Position numbers and translations under genes: made by a program | DNA from: Curtobacterium sp. MCLR17_007 | Lineage (GTDB): Bacteria; Actinomycetota; Actinomycetes; Actinomycetales; Microbacteriaceae | Assembly: GCF_003234655.2 (NCBI RefSeq) | Contig: NZ_CP126271.1 | Coordinates: forward strand, 3,472,001 to 3,536,000 | DNA length: 64,000 nt | Direction of reading: 5' to 3' | Part shown: one piece after another, positions 40,375-48,039 of the stretch | How positions within the stretch are numbered: the first letter of the stretch is position 1 | How the letters are laid out: the number at the start of each line of letters is the position of its first letter | The notes under the pieces: generated by a model | The model's database searches: none | What the model was told of the DNA's origin: nothing | The model's input: the letters and a program-made list of their open reading frames with translations, nothing else

Positions 40375-40411
40375 GAACGACAGCCGCCGGCCGTCAGCCG
40401 CGGCGCGCGTC

Positions 40412-40714
40412 CTACTCGACGACGCGGACGCCCTTCCAGAACGCCACGTAGCCGCTGTAGTCCTTGCCGACGCGGTCGAAGGACGACGGGATCGGCGTGG
40501 GGTACGACCATGCGCTGTCCTGCAGCGCCTGACCGTCGACGTTCACGGTGTAGTACTGCGTGTCGCCCTTCCACGGGCAGTGGTACTGGGTGTCGCTCTC
40601 GGTGAAGAGCTCGGTCTTCACGCTCGACGGCGGGAAGTACCAGTTGCCCTCGATCTGGATCAGGTCGTCCTCGGGTGCTTCTGCGATGACGGTGTCGCCG
40701 GCGACTGCCTTCAT
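40412..40714 (-). CDS. DUF427 family protein
   Basis: This 100-aa single DUF427 domain runs MKAVAGDTVIAEA ... EGNWYFPPSSVKTELFTESDTQYHCPWKGDTQYYTV ... WSYPTPIPSSFDRVGKDYSGYVAFWKGVRV. The family is widespread in actinobacteria, has a small beta fold and no established biochemical function. The conserved CPWKG and W(S/Y)YP motifs are intact. A longer frame upstream of the ATG is not coding. The start is 47 nt from the next leftward gene, so joint expression is possible. Confidence 0.85.
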   Translation of the reverse strand: MKAVAGDTVIAEAPEDDLIQIEGNWYFPPSSVKTELFTESDTQYHCPWKGDTQYYTVNVDGQALQDSAWSYPTPIPSSFDRVGKDYSGYVAFWKGVRVVE

Positions 40715-40760
40715 GGTGTGCTCCTTCGCTCGTGAGCGGTCTGCTCGACCAGCAGCAACG

Positions 40761-41384
40761 CTACGCGCGGGGGCTGTGTTCCCCGGGTCGGACCACGACG
40801 AGCTCCGGCCCCGCGGCGAGCGCCGCGCGGGCACGGTCCGGCCCGATGGCACGCGCCGTCTCGGACGCGGACACGAGGTGCCGCACCGCCCCCCGCAGCC
40901 CCGTGTAGGCGGCACATGCCGCAGCCGCCTCGGGCGAGCAGTGGTCGATCCCCACGGCGGACAGCGCGTCGACGACCGCACCGGCGCCGAGCAGGTCCTC
41001 CACCGCGGGGTCGGGTGCGTCCGGCACGTCGGCCGACTCGCCCGCGGCCTCGGCGACGCCGTCGAACGCCGGCCCGTGGTGGGTCCCGGCTGCCACGACC
41101 GCGACGACACAGCGGTCGCCCAGCGCGGCCTGGAGGCTCGTCACCCGGTCCGCGACCGCCGCCGCGTTGGCCAGGTGGCCGAGCACGACCTCGGGCCCGG
41201 CCGGGAGCTGCCGGCCGACGGCCCGGTGGTCCACGGCGGGTCCCTCGGGGAGCACGTCCACCCAGACGACCACGTGGGCGCCGACCGCGACCCGACGGGC
41301 ACCGGCCACGCCCCACCCGAACCGGACCTGGTACTGCTGCTGGCCTCGTTCACGCACCCGGTCACGATATCCGCTGTGGAGCAC
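40761..41384 (-). CDS. ComB-like 2-phosphosulfolactate phosphatase family protein
   Basis: The protein is 207 aa. The stretch QVRFGWGVAGARRVAVGAHVVVWVDVL, the GVAGARRV loop and the central TSLQAALGDRCVVAVVAAGTHHGPA region fit the ComB family. In methanogens ComB makes sulfolactate for coenzyme M; in actinobacteria the family occurs without that pathway, so the true substrate is unknown. The start is GTG at 41384 (AAAGGGA upstream) or GTG at 41357. It is divergent from the GNAT gene. Confidence 0.7.
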   Translation of the reverse strand: MLHSGYRDRVRERGQQQYQVRFGWGVAGARRVAVGAHVVVWVDVLPEGPAVDHRAVGRQLPAGPEVVLGHLANAAAVADRVTSLQAALGDRCVVAVVAAGTHHGPAFDGVAEAAGESADVPDAPDPAVEDLLGAGAVVDALSAVGIDHCSPEAAAACAAYTGLRGAVRHLVSASETARAIGPDRARAALAAGPELVVVRPGEHSPRA

Positions 41385-41452
41385 CTGTCCCTTTGCACAG
41401 GCGAGGACCCTGCGGCCGATCCCCCACGAGCCCGCCAGTACGATCGAGTCCC

Positions 41453-42085
41453 ATGGAGATCGACCCCGTACCGACCCTGACCGGCGACCGCGTCACGCTC
41501 GAGCCCCTCGCGCACGAGCACGCGGACGACCTGCGGGCTGCGGTCGCGGACGGGGACCTCTGGCGCACCTGGTACAGCTCGATCCCCGCTCCGGCCCAGG
41601 TCGACGCCGAGATCGACCGCCGCCTGGGCGAGCACGAAGCGGGCCGCATGGTGCCCTTCGCGGTGCGCGACCGCCCCACCGGCCGCGTGGTCGGTGCGAC
41701 GACGTTCATGCACATCGACACCGACAACCGACGGGTCGAGATCGGGCACACGTTCCTGGCGAAGTCGGCGCAGCGCAGCGGCATCAACACCGAGTCCAAG
41801 CTGCTGATGCTGTCGCACGCGTTCGAGACCTGGCAGTGCATCGCGGTCGAGTTCCGGACCCACTGGCACAACGTGCAGTCGCGCACCGCGATCGCCGGCC
41901 TCGGCGCGAAGCAGGACGGCGTCCTCCGCAACCACCAGATCGGTCGTGACGGCACCCTGCGCGACACCGTGGTCTTCTCGATCACCGCGTCGGAGTGGCC
42001 GACCGTCCGGCTGTCGCTGGCGGAGCGCCTGCGCCAGCACGACCGGGCCGAGGGTTCCCGGCGCCGGTCCGCCCGCCACGCCTGA
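41453..42085 (+). CDS. GNAT-family N-acetyltransferase
   Basis: This 210-aa protein resembles the RimJ/RimL-like GNATs: LTGDRVTLEPLAHEHADDL at the start, the acetyl-CoA-binding core VVGATTFMHIDTDNRRVEIGHTFLAKSAQRSGINTESKLLMLSHAF, and CIAVEFRTHWHNVQSRTAIAGLGAKQDGVLRNHQ. The classic Q/RxxGxG/A loop is replaced by QRSGIN, as in several members. Substrates may be a ribosomal protein N-terminus, an amino acid or a small amine. TACGAT (41439-41444) ends 8 nt before the ATG, consistent with a leaderless message. Confidence 0.85.
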   Translation: MEIDPVPTLTGDRVTLEPLAHEHADDLRAAVADGDLWRTWYSSIPAPAQVDAEIDRRLGEHEAGRMVPFAVRDRPTGRVVGATTFMHIDTDNRRVEIGHTFLAKSAQRSGINTESKLLMLSHAFETWQCIAVEFRTHWHNVQSRTAIAGLGAKQDGVLRNHQIGRDGTLRDTVVFSITASEWPTVRLSLAERLRQHDRAEGSRRRSARHA

Positions 42086-42144
42086 CACACGGCGGTCCCC
42101 GCGCGCCTGGGACCGGTCCGGGGCGTCCGGGTAGCGTGCGCGGC

Positions 42145-42621
42145 ATGCACGTCGGTCTCCGTCTCGTCCTCGATGCCCCGCTCGACGTCGTCCGCGACGC
42201 CCTGCTGTCGCCCGCGGTGATGGTCGGGGTGACGAAGCCGTTCCTGGTGTACCGCTCGCTCGACCCCGCGGGCTTCCCGCACCGCTGGACCCCGGGGCAG
42301 CCGCACCCGATCGCCGCGAGCGCGTTCGGCGTCGTGCCGAGCGGCGAGAGCCACGTCGACATCGACCTGTACGAGGTCGACGGCGTCCCCGTGCAGCGCG
42401 ACAACGGCGGCGGCACGAGCGGCCTGTTCGCCCGGATGGACATGCGGCACCGGATGGCAGTGTCGGCGCTGCCAGACGGCACCACGCTGTTCGTCGACCG
42501 CCTGGACTACCGGATGCGCCCCGCGGCACTCGGGTTGGCGCTCTGGCCGGGGATGTGGGTCATCTGGCAGTGGCGTGCCCTGCGTATGCGGCAGCAGGCC
42601 CCGACCTGGCCGCCCGCCTGA
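42145..42621 (+). CDS. SRPBCC-like small protein
   Basis: The 158-aa protein begins MHVGLRLVLDAPLDVVRDALLSP and has alternating beta strands and a C-terminal amphipathic helix (LALWPGMWVIWQWRALRMR), a pattern seen in START/SRPBCC lipid- or ligand-binding folds. Sequence motifs specific to a subfamily are absent. TAGCGT (42132-42137) ends 7 nt before the ATG, so it is probably leaderless. A longer frame overlapping the acetyltransferase was rejected. Function unknown. Confidence 0.6.
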   Translation: MHVGLRLVLDAPLDVVRDALLSPAVMVGVTKPFLVYRSLDPAGFPHRWTPGQPHPIAASAFGVVPSGESHVDIDLYEVDGVPVQRDNGGGTSGLFARMDMRHRMAVSALPDGTTLFVDRLDYRMRPAALGLALWPGMWVIWQWRALRMRQQAPTWPPA

Positions 42622-42684
42622 CGCGAGCACCGCGTCGGGCGTCGGCCGCGCCTCCCGTCTGCTCCGGACGCGGTGTTTGCCGGC

Positions 42685-42748
42685 GTCGCACCCCCTGACG
42701 GACGTCGCACCCCGGTGCGACGGGGCGCGACGCCCGTGGCGGGGTGCC
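42685..42748. repeat. Dispersed 64-bp repeat (copy A)
   Basis: A 64-bp GC-rich segment begins GTCGCACCCC and ends CGGGGTGCC, with an internal GTCGCACC/GGTGCGAC palindrome. It matches 50 of 64 positions, without gaps, with 58218-58281 inside the LysE-type gene. It lies in the 220-nt gap before the DUF1684 gene, which otherwise shows no gene. Confidence 0.7.
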
Positions 42749-42841
42749 ATGCGCCCGGTGTCGACTGCCCGACCCGGTGACACGCCGTGCCGGGGTGGGG
42801 CGGGCCTCCCGTTCGTCACCGGGCGGGCGTAGCCTCGTCCC

Positions 42842-43489
42842 GTGAGCCAGACGCGCCCCCAGGAGCCGACGACCGACGACCGCGTGCACAGCACGCTGGC
42901 GACCGTGGACTGGCGGCGGATGACCTTCGACCTCTACCGCCGCGTCCGCGCGACCGCCGATCCGGAGACCGCACACGCGATGTGGCGCGAGTCCCGCGAC
43001 GCGATGTTCGCCGAGCACCCGGCCAGCCCGCTGCTGGACGAGGACGCAGTCGACTTCGAGGAGCTCCCCGTGCCGGCGTACGACCCGGAGTGGCGCTTCC
43101 GCGCTCGTGTCGAACCGGCCGAGGCCCAGGCGATGGACGTCGAGACCGGCACCGACGGCACCGTCCACTTCGACCGTCTGGGTGTCGTGCGCCTGCCCGG
43201 GATCGGCACGCTCGACGTGTGGTCGCACGGCGGCTACGCGGGCGGCGTGTTCGTGCCCGTCAAGGACGCCAGTGCCGGCAAGGCGCGGGGCACGTACGGC
43301 GGCGGCCGCTACCTGCTCGACACCATCAAGGGCGCGGACCTGGGCGGGGACGACGGTGAACTCGTCCTCGACTTCAACTTCGCGTACAACCCCTCGTGCG
43401 CGTACGACCCGGCGTGGGCGTGCCCGTTGGCGCCTCCGGGGAACACCGTGCCCGTGGCGATCCCCGTCGGCGAGCAGTACGACTTCTAG
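42842..43489 (+). CDS. DUF1684 family protein
   Basis: The protein is 215 aa from GTG. It shows the family's ending DFNFAYNPSCAYDPAWACPLAPPGNTVPVAIPVGE, the invariant NPSCAY and CPLAPPxN motifs, and the central RLGVVRLPGIGTLDVWSHGGYAGGVFVPVKDAS. DUF1684 proteins are uncharacterised beta-rich proteins, often with conserved Cys and Asp residues that could be catalytic. TAGCCT (42830-42835) ends six nucleotides before the start, so the gene is probably leaderless. The GntR regulator starts 10 nt after its stop. Confidence 0.88.
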   Translation: MSQTRPQEPTTDDRVHSTLATVDWRRMTFDLYRRVRATADPETAHAMWRESRDAMFAEHPASPLLDEDAVDFEELPVPAYDPEWRFRARVEPAEAQAMDVETGTDGTVHFDRLGVVRLPGIGTLDVWSHGGYAGGVFVPVKDASAGKARGTYGGGRYLLDTIKGADLGGDDGELVLDFNFAYNPSCAYDPAWACPLAPPGNTVPVAIPVGEQYDF

Positions 43490-43499
43490 GGCGGACACG

Positions 43500-43886
43500 A
43501 TGTCTTCCAAGACGGCAACCGGGACGACGAGCGGCCTCGTGGCGATCGACGCCGGCGGGCGCATCCCCCCGTTCGAACAGGTGCGGTCGCAGATCGCGGC
43601 GCAGATCGCGGCCGGCTACCTGGTGGACGGGCAGCGGCTGCCGAGCGTCCGGGCGCTGGCCGAGGAACTCCGGCTCGCTCCCGGCACCGTGGCCAAGGCC
43701 TACACCCTGCTCGAGGAGTCCGGGCTCGTGCACACCGCACGCGGCGCCGGCACCCGGGTCGTCCGGCCGGCCGACGTGCCGGCGGACGTCGCCGACGCCG
43801 TCCGGGCCCTGGTCGGCACGGCACGTGCAGCCGGGCTGTCGGCGGACCAGACCGCCACGGCGCTGCGGGACGCCTGGCCCGCGTAG
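43500..43886 (+). CDS. GntR-family (YtrA-type) transcriptional regulator
   Basis: This 128-aa protein is a GntR winged helix (GGRIPPFEQVRSQIAAQIAAGYLVDGQRLPSVRALAEELRLAPGTVAKAYTLLEESGLVHTARGAGTRVV) with only a short helical tail, as in the YtrA subfamily, whose members bind DNA as dimers and often repress nearby transporter genes. It is 10 nt downstream of the DUF1684 gene and likely cotranscribed. No transporter is adjacent, so its target is unknown. Confidence 0.9.
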   Translation: MSSKTATGTTSGLVAIDAGGRIPPFEQVRSQIAAQIAAGYLVDGQRLPSVRALAEELRLAPGTVAKAYTLLEESGLVHTARGAGTRVVRPADVPADVADAVRALVGTARAAGLSADQTATALRDAWPA

Positions 43887-43908
43887 CGCCGGCGGCGCGG
43901 ACGCGCAC

Positions 43909-44043
43909 CGTGCGAGGTTGCGAGTGCGTGCGAGGTTGCGAGTGCGTGCGAGGTTGCGAGTGCGTGCGGGGCTGCCGGTGCGTGCGAGGCTGCGAGTGCG
44001 TGCGAGGTTGATCGCGTGGTGCGGGGCAATAACCTCGCACCAC
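43909..44043. repeat. 18-bp tandem repeats with a matching anti-repeat
   Basis: Five full units of CGTGCGAGGTTGCGAGTG (43909-43998, units 4 and 5 slightly changed) and a partial sixth are followed by AACCTCGCAC (44031-44040). This anti-repeat is the exact complement of GTGCGAGGTT in the units. A second stem, GTGGTGCG (44016-44023) with CGCACCAC (44036-44043), competes for the same bases. The array is in the gap between convergent gntR-type and GH114 genes. Confidence 0.85.
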
Positions 44044-44089
44044 CCGACCACGGCGACACGGAGGACCAACCACGCACCGTGCGCAGCCC

Positions 44090-44911
44090 TCAGCAGTGCT
44101 CGAACACGTACGCGGAACCGCCCCGGGCCACCAGGTCGCGGTCCCGCAGGATCGTCATGGCGGGCCGGTCACGTCGAGCGCACACGTCCGACCAGTCACC
44201 GTCGGAGTCGCCCGCGTACTCGACGTCGATGACCCGGTCGCCGTACACCTTCGTGTAGGCACCGCACTCGTCGTAGGTCACGCACTCCTCGGCGACGGCG
44301 AAGTCGAACCCGGCGTCACGCTTGCCCGCACTGCCGAGCTGCGGGGTGTTCTTCTGTCCGGCGGCCAGCCCGTGCTCGTGCGCGACGTCGACCAGTGCCG
44401 TCGCGAGCGCCAGGTTGCCGGAGCGGGTCAGCGCGCCGTGCGACCGCGTCCACGAGTCGAGGTTGTCGAACTCGACCGCGTCGAAGCCCCGGTCCGCGCA
44501 CCGGGCGATCGACCTCGTCAGCACCGACACGATGGTCTTCCGTGCGTCGGCGCGCGACGTGTCGAGGAGCATCTCGTCCGGCCAGCCCGGGTCCGAGACC
44601 GGGTCACCGTCGTCGTTCCGCAGCAGTGCGGCGGGGTGGTCGTCCTCCCACATCGCGGCGTCCTCGGGCTGGGTCTGGAACCCGTTGACGTAGCAGACGC
44701 CGTACGCGTCCGGGGCCGGGTGCGCGGTGCTGTCCCGCTCGACGATCGTCACGCCCGACGGCGGTGTGTACGCCCCGCCCAGCTGGTAGTCCGGCACGCC
44801 CGAGGTGGGGAAGGCCCGGACCGCGTCACCACCGGCAGCGGCGCACCCACTGACGCCGAGGACGGCCACGACCGACAGGACGACGAGGGGCAGGACGGAA
44901 CGGTGCGACAC
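44090..44911 (-). CDS. GH114-family lipoprotein (endo-alpha-1,4-polygalactosaminidase-like)
   Basis: The protein is 273 aa. The signal peptide ends VSGC with Cys23 for lipidation, so it is a membrane-anchored surface protein. The rest is a GH114/TM1410-like barrel: YGVCYVNGFQTQPEDAAMW, the DTSRADAR segment, GFDAVEFDNLDSW with acidic candidates for catalysis, GLAAGQKN and DFAVAEECVTYDEC. Tested family members cut polymers of alpha-1,4-galactosamine, found in some fungal and bacterial exopolysaccharides. Here it could remodel a capsule or biofilm polysaccharide, or act on fungal cell walls on plant surfaces. The start is GTG; the gene converges with gntR. Confidence 0.8.
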   Translation of the reverse strand: MSHRSVLPLVVLSVVAVLGVSGCAAAGGDAVRAFPTSGVPDYQLGGAYTPPSGVTIVERDSTAHPAPDAYGVCYVNGFQTQPEDAAMWEDDHPAALLRNDDGDPVSDPGWPDEMLLDTSRADARKTIVSVLTRSIARCADRGFDAVEFDNLDSWTRSHGALTRSGNLALATALVDVAHEHGLAAGQKNTPQLGSAGKRDAGFDFAVAEECVTYDECGAYTKVYGDRVIDVEYAGDSDGDWSDVCARRDRPAMTILRDRDLVARGGSAYVFEHC

Positions 44912-45253
44912 GGAGCGAATCCTCGCACGCCGGAGCCACCTCTTCCGGCGGACGCCGTCGGAGCGCTACACTGGTCGTACTCGAGGCGCCGATCGCCTCG
45001 TGCGTCGTACGGACGCCCCCGAAACCTCCCGGTCGAACTCGACCGATGCGTATCGCGCACCACCGCTCCCCCGGAACCCGTCCGGGCGGGGCACCGGTGC
45101 CAGGCTCTCTGCTGCGGCGACAGTGCCCGCACCTCCACGCCCGCTCCAGCAGCGGACGAGTCCGCTCCCCGAGCAGACGACGGACGCGGACACGATCCCG
45201 CCCGCGCGCCGATCGAGCGCGCACCACGGCCGAATCCGGCCCGAAAGGTCGTC
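44912..45253 (+). promoter_or_regulatory. Long 5' leader of the DEAD-box helicase gene (342 nt)
   Basis: No gene is supported here. TACACT (44967-44972) with a weak TTCCGG 18 nt upstream could be the promoter, giving a leader of about 275 nt. Cold-shock DEAD-box genes often have such leaders, which fold to control translation or mRNA lifetime. The structure was not resolved by eye. Confidence 0.45.
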
Positions 45254-46858
45254 ATGACCAACCCCATCGAAGACATCCGTTTCTCGGACCTCGGCGTCCC
45301 CGCCCCGATGGTCGACGTGCTCGTCGCCCAGGGCAAGGAGAACGCCTTCCCGATCCAGGCGGACACGCTCCCCGACTCCCTCAAGGGCAAGGACGTGCTC
45401 GGCCGCGGTCGCACCGGCTCCGGCAAGACCATCGCGTTCGCGATCCCCCTCGTCGCCCGGCTCGCGGCGAACCCGCAGAAGCGTCGCCCGGGTCGCCCCC
45501 GCGCCCTGGTCCTCGCCCCCACCCGCGAGCTCGCGACGCAGATCGACGCCGTGCTCGCTCCCCTCGCGAAGGCCATGGGCCTCACCACCACGACGATCTT
45601 CGGCGGCGTCGCGCAGGGCCGTCAGGTCGACGCCCTCCGCAGCGGCGTCGACATCGTCGTCGCCTGCCCCGGTCGGCTCGCCGACCTCATGCAGCAGGGC
45701 CACGCCCACCTCGACGCGATCGACGTCACCGTCCTCGACGAGGCCGACCACATGGCCGACATGGGCTTCCTGCCCGGCGTGACGAAGATCATGCAGGCGA
45801 CGCCGGAGCGCGGGCAGCGCATGCTGTTCTCGGCCACGCTCGACAACGGTGTGGACAAGCTCGTCAAGAAGTTCCTGCACAACCCGGTGATGCACTCGGT
45901 CGACGACGAGTCCAGCCCCGTCGAGGCGATGACCCACCACGTGTTCGAGGTCGCCGACGCCGACGGCAAGAAGGACCTCGTCCGCACCCTCGCCTCGGGC
46001 ACCGGTCGCCGCATCCTCTTCATGCGCACGAAGCACCACGCCAAGCGCCTGGCGAAGCAGCTCTCCTCGCAGGGCATCCCCGCGGTGGACCTGCAGGGCA
46101 ACCTGTCCCAGGGCGCCCGCGAGCGCAACCTCGCGAAGTTCTCCGCCGGCGAGGCCCTCGTCCTCGTCGCCACCGACGTCGCCGCCCGCGGTGTGCACGT
46201 CGACAACGTCGAGCTCGTCGTGCACGTCGACCCGCCGACCGAGCACAAGGCGTACCTGCACCGCTCGGGCCGCACCGCGCGTGCCGGGTCGTCCGGTGAC
46301 GTCGTCACGGTGGTCATGCCCGCCGAGCGTCGCGACGTCGCGCAGATGATGCGCAAGGCCGCGATCACGGTCACCCCGCAGCAGGTCACCCCGAACTCCG
46401 CCCCGGTCCTGTCGCTGGTGGGCGAGATCGCCCCGATCCGTCACGTGGCCGAGGCCCCCGTCCAGCAGCAGCAGCCCCGCCGCCAGCAGTCCTCGGACGC
46501 CGCCGGTCAGGGTCGTGGCCGCGGTCGCGGCGGACGAACGGGAGGCTCGGCTGCAGCCGCGCAGACCGGTTCGGCCGCCAGCAGCTCGGGTGGCGGTCGT
46601 CGCGGCGGTCGTTCCGCCGAGGCTGCCGGTGCTGGGCGGGGCCGCTCCGGTGACGCCGGTGGTGCCGCTGCCGGTGGGCAGCGCCGGTCCGGTGGTGGCC
46701 GCCGCGCGTCGAGCGACACCGTCCGCGGTGGCTCGGCTCCGGTCTGGTCGTCGGACGGCGGCTACGCCCCCGGGCGCAGCGCCGCGAACGAGTCCGGTGG
46801 CAACCGTCGCCAGGGTGGCTCGCGTCGCGCTTCCCGCCCCGCGGGTTCCACGCGCTGA
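45254..46858 (+). CDS. DEAD-box RNA helicase with RGG-rich tail
   Basis: The protein is 534 aa from the ATG at 45254 (GAAAGG upstream). All core motifs are present: FPIQADTLP (Q motif), GRTGSGKT (52-59), PTRELA, GG, DEAD (162-165), SAT, the ARGVHVDNV and HRSGRTARAG motifs. After about residue 400 the chain turns into a disordered tail with QQQQ and many RGRGRGG/GGRRGGR units, typical of RNA-binding, phase-separating helicases. It probably helps unfold RNA or assemble ribosomes in the cold. CsbD follows 132 nt later. A far longer upstream frame was rejected. Confidence 0.95.
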   Translation: MTNPIEDIRFSDLGVPAPMVDVLVAQGKENAFPIQADTLPDSLKGKDVLGRGRTGSGKTIAFAIPLVARLAANPQKRRPGRPRALVLAPTRELATQIDAVLAPLAKAMGLTTTTIFGGVAQGRQVDALRSGVDIVVACPGRLADLMQQGHAHLDAIDVTVLDEADHMADMGFLPGVTKIMQATPERGQRMLFSATLDNGVDKLVKKFLHNPVMHSVDDESSPVEAMTHHVFEVADADGKKDLVRTLASGTGRRILFMRTKHHAKRLAKQLSSQGIPAVDLQGNLSQGARERNLAKFSAGEALVLVATDVAARGVHVDNVELVVHVDPPTEHKAYLHRSGRTARAGSSGDVVTVVMPAERRDVAQMMRKAAITVTPQQVTPNSAPVLSLVGEIAPIRHVAEAPVQQQQPRRQQSSDAAGQGRGRGRGGRTGGSAAAAQTGSAASSSGGGRRGGRSAEAAGAGRGRSGDAGGAAAGGQRRSGGGRRASSDTVRGGSAPVWSSDGGYAPGRSAANESGGNRRQGGSRRASRPAGSTR

Positions 46859-46990
46859 GCCGGTGCCGGTGGCGTCGACAGCAACCTTGACGCCACCTGC
46901 ACGGCAGCCACCCTTGCGGGGTACGGTCTGATCCACCAGAGGACGCGCGAGCGTCGCTGGTGACATGTCCGTTGACGGAAGGAGCCGCCT

Positions 46991-47191
46991 ATGGCTGGCA
47001 TCGATGACATCAAGAACGCTGCCGAGAAGGCAGCCGGCAAGGCCAAGGAAGCCGTCGGGAACGTGACGGACAACGACCGTCTCAAGGCCGAAGGCCAGAC
47101 CGACCAGGCGAAGGCCTCGGCGAAGCAGGGCGCGACCGACGTCAAGGACGCCGCGCACGGCGTGGCCGACAGCTTCAAGGACAACAAGTAA
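46991..47191 (+). CDS. CsbD-family stress protein
   Basis: The 66-aa helical protein starts MAGIDDIKNAAEKAAGKAKEAVGNVTDNDRLKAEGQTDQAKASAKQGATDV, the CsbD-family pattern. CsbD is a general-stress (sigma-B) protein of unknown mechanism in Bacillus. GGAAGGAG precedes the ATG. GGGTAC at 46919-46924 resembles a sigma-B-type -10 box, but no -35 was found. A 16-bp terminator hairpin follows. It is unrelated to the helicase upstream. Confidence 0.92.
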   Translation: MAGIDDIKNAAEKAAGKAKEAVGNVTDNDRLKAEGQTDQAKASAKQGATDVKDAAHGVADSFKDNK

Positions 47192-47220
47192 GACCAAGTG
47201 CAGTCATCCCGACCGCGCTG

Positions 47221-47257
47221 CGAAGCCCCCGGGTCCCATGTGGACCCGGGGGCTTCG
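47221..47257 (+). terminator. Terminator after csbD-like gene
   Basis: A 16-bp stem (CGAAGCCCCCGGGTCC and its exact complement) with a 5-nt loop starts 30 nt after the stop codon. TCG follows, with no U-tract. Confidence 0.85.
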
Positions 47258-47318
47258 TCGCGTTCGGGTCGCGGTGGCGCGGTGTCCTTCGCGGGGCGCC
47301 GTGGTGCCGTTCGGCGGG

Positions 47319-47378
47319 GCACAACGGAAACCGGCTCGAACCACGGACGTCCGTGGTTCGAGCCGGTTTCCGTTGTGC
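47319..47378. terminator. Perfect 60-nt palindrome of the GCACAACGG family (copy B)
   Basis: Two perfectly complementary 30-nt arms meet at GGAC/GTCC. The outer arm GCACAACGGAAACCGG is shared with copy A (40315-40374). It lies between the convergent CsbD and NUDIX genes and probably terminates both. Confidence 0.8.
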
Positions 47379-47417
47379 GAGTCCGGTTGGCGCCGGGCAC
47401 GGCGCGGCGAACGAGGG

Positions 47418-47966
47418 CTACAGCAGCGCGCCGACCGAGGCCAGCCCTGCACGCATGAGCGCGCCGCGGCCGCCTTCCATCTCGTCGGAGACCGCGACGG
47501 ACGCGGCTTCCATCGGGCTCATCCACGTGAGCTCGAGGGCGTCCTGTCGCGGTTCGCACGTGCCCGTGACCGGGACGACGTAGGCCAGGGAGATCGCGTG
47601 CTGCCGCTCGTCGGTGTAGACCGAGGCGCCGGGCAGCGGGAAGTACTCGGCGACGGTGAACGGTGCCGGGTTGGAGGGCAGCTGCGGGAACGCCATCGGC
47701 CCGAGGTCCTTCTCGAGGTGGCGGAACAGCGCGGTGCGGATGGACTCGCCGAACATCACGCGGCCCGACACCAGGGTGCGCGCGATCGAACCGCTGGGGG
47801 CGACGCGCAGCAGCACGCCGACCTCGGTCACGACGCCGAGGCCGTCGGTGCGCACCGGGATCGCCTCGACGTAGCAGATCGGCAGACGACGACGGACCGA
47901 CGCGAGTTCTTCGTCGGACAGCCAGCCGGAGTCGGGATCGGGGTCGGGGGTTCGCGTCGAGGCCAT
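47418..47966 (-). CDS. NUDIX-like DUF4916 protein
   Basis: The protein is 182 aa with WLSDEELASVRRRLPICYVEAIPVRTDGLGVVTEVGVLLRV at the start, TLVSGRVMFGESIRTALFRHLEKDLGP in place of a Nudix box, and AISLAYVVPVTGTCEPRQDALELTWMSPMEAA at the end. This is the pattern of DUF4916, a Nudix relative. The canonical Gx5Ex7REUxEExGU box is degenerate (GESIRTALFRHLEKDLG), so hydrolase activity is doubtful. It converges with CsbD and is divergent from the esterase gene. Confidence 0.8.
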   Translation of the reverse strand: MASTRTPDPDPDSGWLSDEELASVRRRLPICYVEAIPVRTDGLGVVTEVGVLLRVAPSGSIARTLVSGRVMFGESIRTALFRHLEKDLGPMAFPQLPSNPAPFTVAEYFPLPGASVYTDERQHAISLAYVVPVTGTCEPRQDALELTWMSPMEAASVAVSDEMEGGRGALMRAGLASVGALL

Positions 47967-48039
47967 GCACCGTGTCTACCAGCCGGTCCGGCGAGTTCGG
48001 CGCGCCGCGCGCTGGTTGTGGACGGCTACCGTCGTCCAC

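Noticed and set aside
43909..44010. Tandem repeats as a CRISPR array
   Set aside because: The 18-bp units are contiguous without spacers, and no cas gene is present.
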